Below the pieces are notes generated by a model. It saw only the letters and a program-made list of their open reading frames with translations. It was not told the DNA's origin and ran no database searches. A program made the translations under genes and the position numbers. Positions 60,222 to 64,000 of a stretch of 64,000 bases of DNA are shown piece by piece (the stretch's first letter is position 1; every line of letters begins with the position of its first letter). The DNA comes from Pseudomonas poae (GTDB taxonomy: Bacteria; Pseudomonadota; Gammaproteobacteria; Pseudomonadales; Pseudomonadaceae), in NCBI RefSeq assembly GCF_001439785.1, contig NZ_JYLI01000013.1, positions 62,001 to 126,000 on the forward strand. Reading direction: 5' to 3'.

Positions 60222-63200
60222 TCAGGCCGCGTCCGGGTTCAGCAGCTTGTACAGTTTCGCCTGGACCTTTCTCACTGCGACTATCTTTTTCTCAATCACC
60301 TCCAGGCGCTTTTCCAAACCGTCGGGGCCTTGATCAAGGTCACCATAGAAGTGGTAGGGTTCAAAAAACACTTCGTGCATGTGCGCGTCGATTTCTGCGC
60401 GTTCCTCGATCAAACACAACTCCGCTTCCAACTGGTCCAGAAGCCGTTGTGGGTCGTCCGACCAGACTTGCCTCGGAACGTGATTGAGCACCGTGCCCCC
60501 CGCCGAGTACTCCAGTGAGTGTTTTTCTATATTGACGGCATTCGACTTTGCGGCTTCGAACCGAAGGCGCAGAGCAGAGTCAATGCGTACCTCGACAGCG
60601 GGCGCTATACCTTCAGATACGCCGTCTGACGGAGCAGGCGCCATAGGTTCGTCTTCGGGCAAGCTGCCATGGTGAATCACAGAGGGAAGCGTGCGGTGAT
60701 AGAGGTGCTTGTTCAGCGCTGTGCTGGCCGCCGAAAGTCCTGAGTCTATGACGACGCCCACTGCCGGGGCCACCAACTGCCGGGCAACATTGGATAGCGA
60801 ATCGGGGTCGAGTTCTTTCAATGGCGCGCCGTTTACAGTAGAGGCATGGGCAGCCCCCCATTCTGAATGTCCCTCTACTTTTCGATAGGTACCTTGACCG
60901 ATGCTCTCTTTATTACCATTACCCAATTTTGAAGGAGTGAAGCTGCCACTACGCGGGCCATGGATACTGCGCAACTTGTCGAGCGATGACGCTTGCAACC
61001 GGCCCAATTGCTTGATGCCTTTCCCACTCAGCTTAAACACGCCACGGCCCACATCAAACACATTACTCAGGGGGTTGGCTGCCTGCACGCCCGCCGCGGC
61101 AAAGCCTTTGGTGAAACTCAATAGCGAGCCCAGCCCTTTGGTGCCGGCCCTGAGGGCTTGAACGCCGCCTCTCGCGGAGGGGACAACAAAACCGAACACG
61201 TCCAATACAAGGTTTATAAAACCCTCGCCAATCCTGCCCTCCATAAAGCTTTTGATTGCCGAATAAAAAGGCACAAGGTTCAAGAAAAACTCACGAACCG
61301 CCGCATGAAACGCAATCGACCGTTCTTGAGGTGTCTGCCCCTTGGCGTTTTTTTTGACCGACTCCAGACCACGGGTAAAGTAAGCGCCGACAATGGTCGA
61401 CAATTCACTGAGCTTGGGAGAAATAACCCCCGGAACCGGCCCCACAAACGACCTGGGCATGGCCGCCGCCAAAGATGCCGAGGGGTAGATGCGACGCGCG
61501 GTAACGCCCAAAGAGGGTTCGTCGGCCAATTGCCAATGTATATCGACGGTGCTTTCAGTTTCGCCGGGCGAACCGGGCCGAGGCATCGTGAAATACAGAT
61601 GCGTCTGCGGGAACTGCAAACCGGGCCGAGAAGGGTCGGCATCCTTGACAATCTTTCCCTGCGCAGGCGAATACAAATAATGTACGACCCTGCCATCCAG
61701 CTCCGCGCGAATGAGCATGGCGCCCGTGGCAATATATTGAGCGATCTTGTGATCAGCATTTAGACCTGTCCTGTCATTGGGCGCATCGAGACTAAAGGTT
61801 GTAATCTTGCCCCGCGCAAGCAAACGCCTGTCCTCCAGCGGCAACAATGAAACTTGATAGCTGAACACGTTCTCGAACATTTTCTTTAACTGAGCCGTAT
61901 AGACCTCAAACGACTCATCGAACGCTTTGTTTATATCCTTCAGTTGCGAGAACTGCGGAACTACTTTTTCAGCCGAAAACTCCGCGCTGTCAGAGTACCA
62001 GCGTTGTGCATGCAGATCGCCGGACATATAAATGTCCATCAGGGAATAAATCAATCTGTTACCCGACGCGACTGTACTAAACAGTTTCTGCTCAAAAAAA
62101 CGTGTGTTTTCAGAGCCGTAAACGTGCCGTAATTCCGCAAGCGCCAACCTTTTCCGTGTCGGTATCGGCGTGCTCAACAGCTCTACGGCCTCGGTCATGC
62201 TGTTTACTTGGATATTCATTGCCTCGACTGAGCGTTCGACTTGCTCGACCGTATACTCGTCGTCAACGTTTTCTTGAATAACGCCCCGCACGATAGCCCA
62301 GTCAATCACTGACCTCATCAGGGCAAGTTGTGCCTGGTGCTGCGCATGTTCGGTGATAGGCGCAACACTGTCCTGCTCCATAATTGCCTGGTAAGTTTCG
62401 CCGATGGTTGACCCTGCCGCACTCAGCTCCCTTCGAGATACCGCGGCACTAAACAGCGCCCATGAATGGGAACCGTATACAAGGGAGGGCGGAATGTCTT
62501 TTACAAGAAATTCAGGTGCGCAGACGGATAACAATTGAAACGCCACCACTTTTGCCAGCGACGCACCAAAGCGAATGTCGAGATGCTTTTCAAAACGGCT
62601 GACCACTTCAGCCGGTGAGCACCCCCAGTTGGCTCGTTGGCGCAGGTTATAGCCAGCCAGATTGTTGCGCTGTTGCCCTGCGTTGATATCGGCATCCAAT
62701 AACAACGCGGTCATCAAGGCTTCTTCGCTGCTGGTGGCGGTAGGCAATGCACCTATCGCCATTTGTATTCGCTTACCCAGTGTCTGTGCTTCTGGAGCGT
62801 TGACGAGGTTCTTTAGAAAGGCTTGCGGACTATTAGATTCGGGAATTGAGCGGCTCAAGTATTCGATCAAACTCTCAGCGCTACGCCGCCCCTCAGGTTG
62901 CTGTTTTTTCTGTTGGGCAATCCATGTTTCAACAACGCGGGTGACTGCGGACTGATCCGGCGCACTCATTGACACATCCTTGGTGAGCAGTCCGCCTGCG
63001 CTGTTTTTGCTCTCGCTGCTATAGGTTTGCGCCCCCAGTGCCAGAAGGAGATTGAATAGTTCATCCTTGTTCTCTGGGACGAGCCAGCCATTGTCAAGAA
63101 TCAACTGCTTGAGACTGACCATCACAGGTTGGTGCTGCTCTTGACTCCAGTGTTGAGAATAAGGGGCCACTTCTACCTGCCGCAGCGCGAGGTCGAAAGC

Positions 63201-63803
63201 AGGGCCTGGTTTGGCAAGGACAGCCCTCATCGCGGCGAGCATGTTATAGAGGGTATCCGCTTCACCTACCGCTTGCTGCACCGGCTCCATTAACGACGGG
63301 TGGGGCAACGCATGCTGATGCTCACCGTAAAAATTCTGCACATCGCTCAACGCTACCGTACCGCCCTGATAAAACGCCGGAATACGCAACTCGTCATTGG
63401 GGGCGAGCACATTGGCGATATGCAACAAGGCATTCTCTATCTCACGGCCACCTAAAAGATCTGTCAGCAGCACACTCGGTCTTTTAATTCGAGCGTTAAA
63501 ATAATAGGTGACTTCACCGGTTCGAGTATTGATTCGAATTTCATCAACGGAACCACCTGCTATTGCTTCCAACCGCCGCGCGGCAGAAGAATGGACAGCT
63601 GACTTCAATACGTTGATCCAACGGCCCAGCGTAGAGTGCGCAGGCACTTGAACTCTTCCGCCTGTTGCCAACTGGCGCCCAAGTGCTTTAGCCAACTGTG
63701 CATCACCCGCCAATTGAGAAGCCTGCCAATCAACAACTGAAGGGTTCACCTGTATTGACGACGCCACGGCTCGCCCATCAGCAAGACTTGAGTGATTGTT
63801 CAT
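60222..63803 (-). CDS. large toxin-like protein with DUF6543/dermonecrotic-type membrane region
   Basis: This 1193-residue protein has no signal peptide and no catalytic motif I can recognise. A mostly helical N-terminal part (about 1-650) is followed by a beta-rich segment (about 660-780). A membrane-directed region lies around 838-935: EFFLNLVPFYSAIKSFMEGR, EGFINLVLDVFGFVVPSARG and ALRAGTKGLGSLLSFTKG. This resembles the LVPFY...VLDV pattern of Pseudomonas DUF6543/dermonecrotic-type toxins. A coiled coil (about 1110-1185) ends the protein. Codon use is more AT-rich than its neighbours, suggesting transfer. AAGGAA precedes the ATG. Function as a toxin is inferred from likeness only. Confidence 0.6.
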   Translation of the reverse strand: MNNHSSLADGRAVASSIQVNPSVVDWQASQLAGDAQLAKALGRQLATGGRVQVPAHSTLGRWINVLKSAVHSSAARRLEAIAGGSVDEIRINTRTGEVTYYFNARIKRPSVLLTDLLGGREIENALLHIANVLAPNDELRIPAFYQGGTVALSDVQNFYGEHQHALPHPSLMEPVQQAVGEADTLYNMLAAMRAVLAKPGPAFDLALRQVEVAPYSQHWSQEQHQPVMVSLKQLILDNGWLVPENKDELFNLLLALGAQTYSSESKNSAGGLLTKDVSMSAPDQSAVTRVVETWIAQQKKQQPEGRRSAESLIEYLSRSIPESNSPQAFLKNLVNAPEAQTLGKRIQMAIGALPTATSSEEALMTALLLDADINAGQQRNNLAGYNLRQRANWGCSPAEVVSRFEKHLDIRFGASLAKVVAFQLLSVCAPEFLVKDIPPSLVYGSHSWALFSAAVSRRELSAAGSTIGETYQAIMEQDSVAPITEHAQHQAQLALMRSVIDWAIVRGVIQENVDDEYTVEQVERSVEAMNIQVNSMTEAVELLSTPIPTRKRLALAELRHVYGSENTRFFEQKLFSTVASGNRLIYSLMDIYMSGDLHAQRWYSDSAEFSAEKVVPQFSQLKDINKAFDESFEVYTAQLKKMFENVFSYQVSLLPLEDRRLLARGKITTFSLDAPNDRTGLNADHKIAQYIATGAMLIRAELDGRVVHYLYSPAQGKIVKDADPSRPGLQFPQTHLYFTMPRPGSPGETESTVDIHWQLADEPSLGVTARRIYPSASLAAAMPRSFVGPVPGVISPKLSELSTIVGAYFTRGLESVKKNAKGQTPQERSIAFHAAVREFFLNLVPFYSAIKSFMEGRIGEGFINLVLDVFGFVVPSARGGVQALRAGTKGLGSLLSFTKGFAAAGVQAANPLSNVFDVGRGVFKLSGKGIKQLGRLQASSLDKLRSIHGPRSGSFTPSKLGNGNKESIGQGTYRKVEGHSEWGAAHASTVNGAPLKELDPDSLSNVARQLVAPAVGVVIDSGLSAASTALNKHLYHRTLPSVIHHGSLPEDEPMAPAPSDGVSEGIAPAVEVRIDSALRLRFEAAKSNAVNIEKHSLEYSAGGTVLNHVPRQVWSDDPQRLLDQLEAELCLIEERAEIDAHMHEVFFEPYHFYGDLDQGPDGLEKRLEVIEKKIVAVRKVQAKLYKLLNPDAA

Positions 63804-63852
63804 ACGGAATATTTCCTTCGGTTGTTATAGCTGATCTAACCCATCAACGGAA

Positions 63853-63895
63853 AAGCGTTTTCTGGCAGCGCAACTTGCCCCACCAGAAAACGCTT
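63853..63895 (-). terminator. 13-bp perfect inverted repeat upstream of the large toxin-like gene
   Basis: AAGCGTTTTCTGG (63853-63865) pairs perfectly with CCAGAAAACGCTT (63883-63895) around a 17-base loop. On the minus strand the stem is followed by TTTT, so it may be the terminator of a gene outside the window, or a regulatory site about 50 bases before the toxin-like start. Confidence 0.55.
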
Positions 63896-64000
63896 AGTTG
63901 CTAATCAAATACTAAGGTATCGCTCAGCAGAGCACCCAACGTCGGGCATAAAACGCCTCCTGCGCCAAGCACGACACTTAAGTATTAGATAAGCAAAAGC

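Noticed and set aside
1..64000. CRISPR array, tRNA, rRNA or insertion sequence
   Set aside because: No regularly spaced direct repeats, cloverleaf-type segments ending in CCA, rRNA segments or transposase genes were seen on reading; the repeats present are REP/REPIN elements.

Overview
This window looks like a stretch of core chromosome from a Pseudomonas of the fluorescens group. The evidence is high GC with strong GC3 bias, a gene order that matches from memory the P. aeruginosa PAO1 block running roughly from hrpB (PA3961) to mpl (PA4020), and many REP/REPIN palindromes of the GTGGGAGCTGGCTTGC and GTGGGAGGGGGCTTGC types typical of P. fluorescens genomes. No rRNA, tRNA, CRISPR array, prophage or insertion sequence was seen.

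Layout. 1-9.5 kb: DUF2076 protein, a YciC-like membrane protein, an endonuclease/exonuclease/phosphatase, HrpB helicase, a small lipoprotein, a CDF cation exporter, a Gly/Pro-rich DUF6515 exported protein, an Lrp regulator and the pseudouridine synthase RluE. A 427-base gap at 7818-8244 holds a terminator-like structure on the minus strand. 9.5-21 kb: AMP nucleosidase, an AidB-type acyl-CoA dehydrogenase, the LadS hybrid sensor kinase, thiD-thiE-hemL, a Sel1 protein, a DUF1820 protein and miaB. 21-33 kb: ybeZ-ybeY-ybeX-lnt, a DUF218 protein, leuS-lptE-holA, a previously hidden small gene arfA with a strong 12-bp hairpin inside its 3' coding end, and a lytic transglycosylase. 33-46 kb: the cell-wall and lipoate block (LD-carboxypeptidase, lipA-lipB-ybeD, dacA, rlpA-mltB-rodA-mrdA-rlmH-rsfS-nadD-proA), then a 3-methyladenine glycosylase. 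46-48 kb: a DedA-PAP2 fusion and a LON-domain protein.

Accessory material starts at 48.4 kb. Two adjacent same-strand genes are placed between the LON-domain gene and lrgB, which are neighbours in PAO1 as I recall it. The first encodes a 1147-residue protein with a TcdA/TcdB-type pore-forming region followed by degenerate RTX-like repeats. The second encodes a 569-residue protein whose C-terminal part has the layout of a cholera/LT-type ADP-ribosyltransferase, but with E-x-H in place of E-x-E. They may form a delivery-plus-effector toxin pair. After them come cidA/lrgB-like genes, a MaoC hydratase, a MORN-repeat lipoprotein fused to a C13 caspase-like peptidase, an NAD(P)-binding protein, a YceK lipoprotein, ubiX and mpl. 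The window closes with another very large toxin-like protein (1193 residues, minus strand) with a DUF6543/dermonecrotic-like membrane region.

Most of the window is housekeeping: envelope growth (PBP2-RodA, DacA, RlpA, lytic transglycosylases, Mpl, LptE, Lnt), translation and ribosome maturation (YbeY, RsfS, RlmH, RluE, MiaB, LeuS, ArfA), and cofactors (ThiD/E, HemL, LipA/B, NadD, UbiX). The unusual biology is the toxin-like genes, the structured non-coding elements and the REP sequences. All function calls rest on reading motifs by eye; no database search was run.
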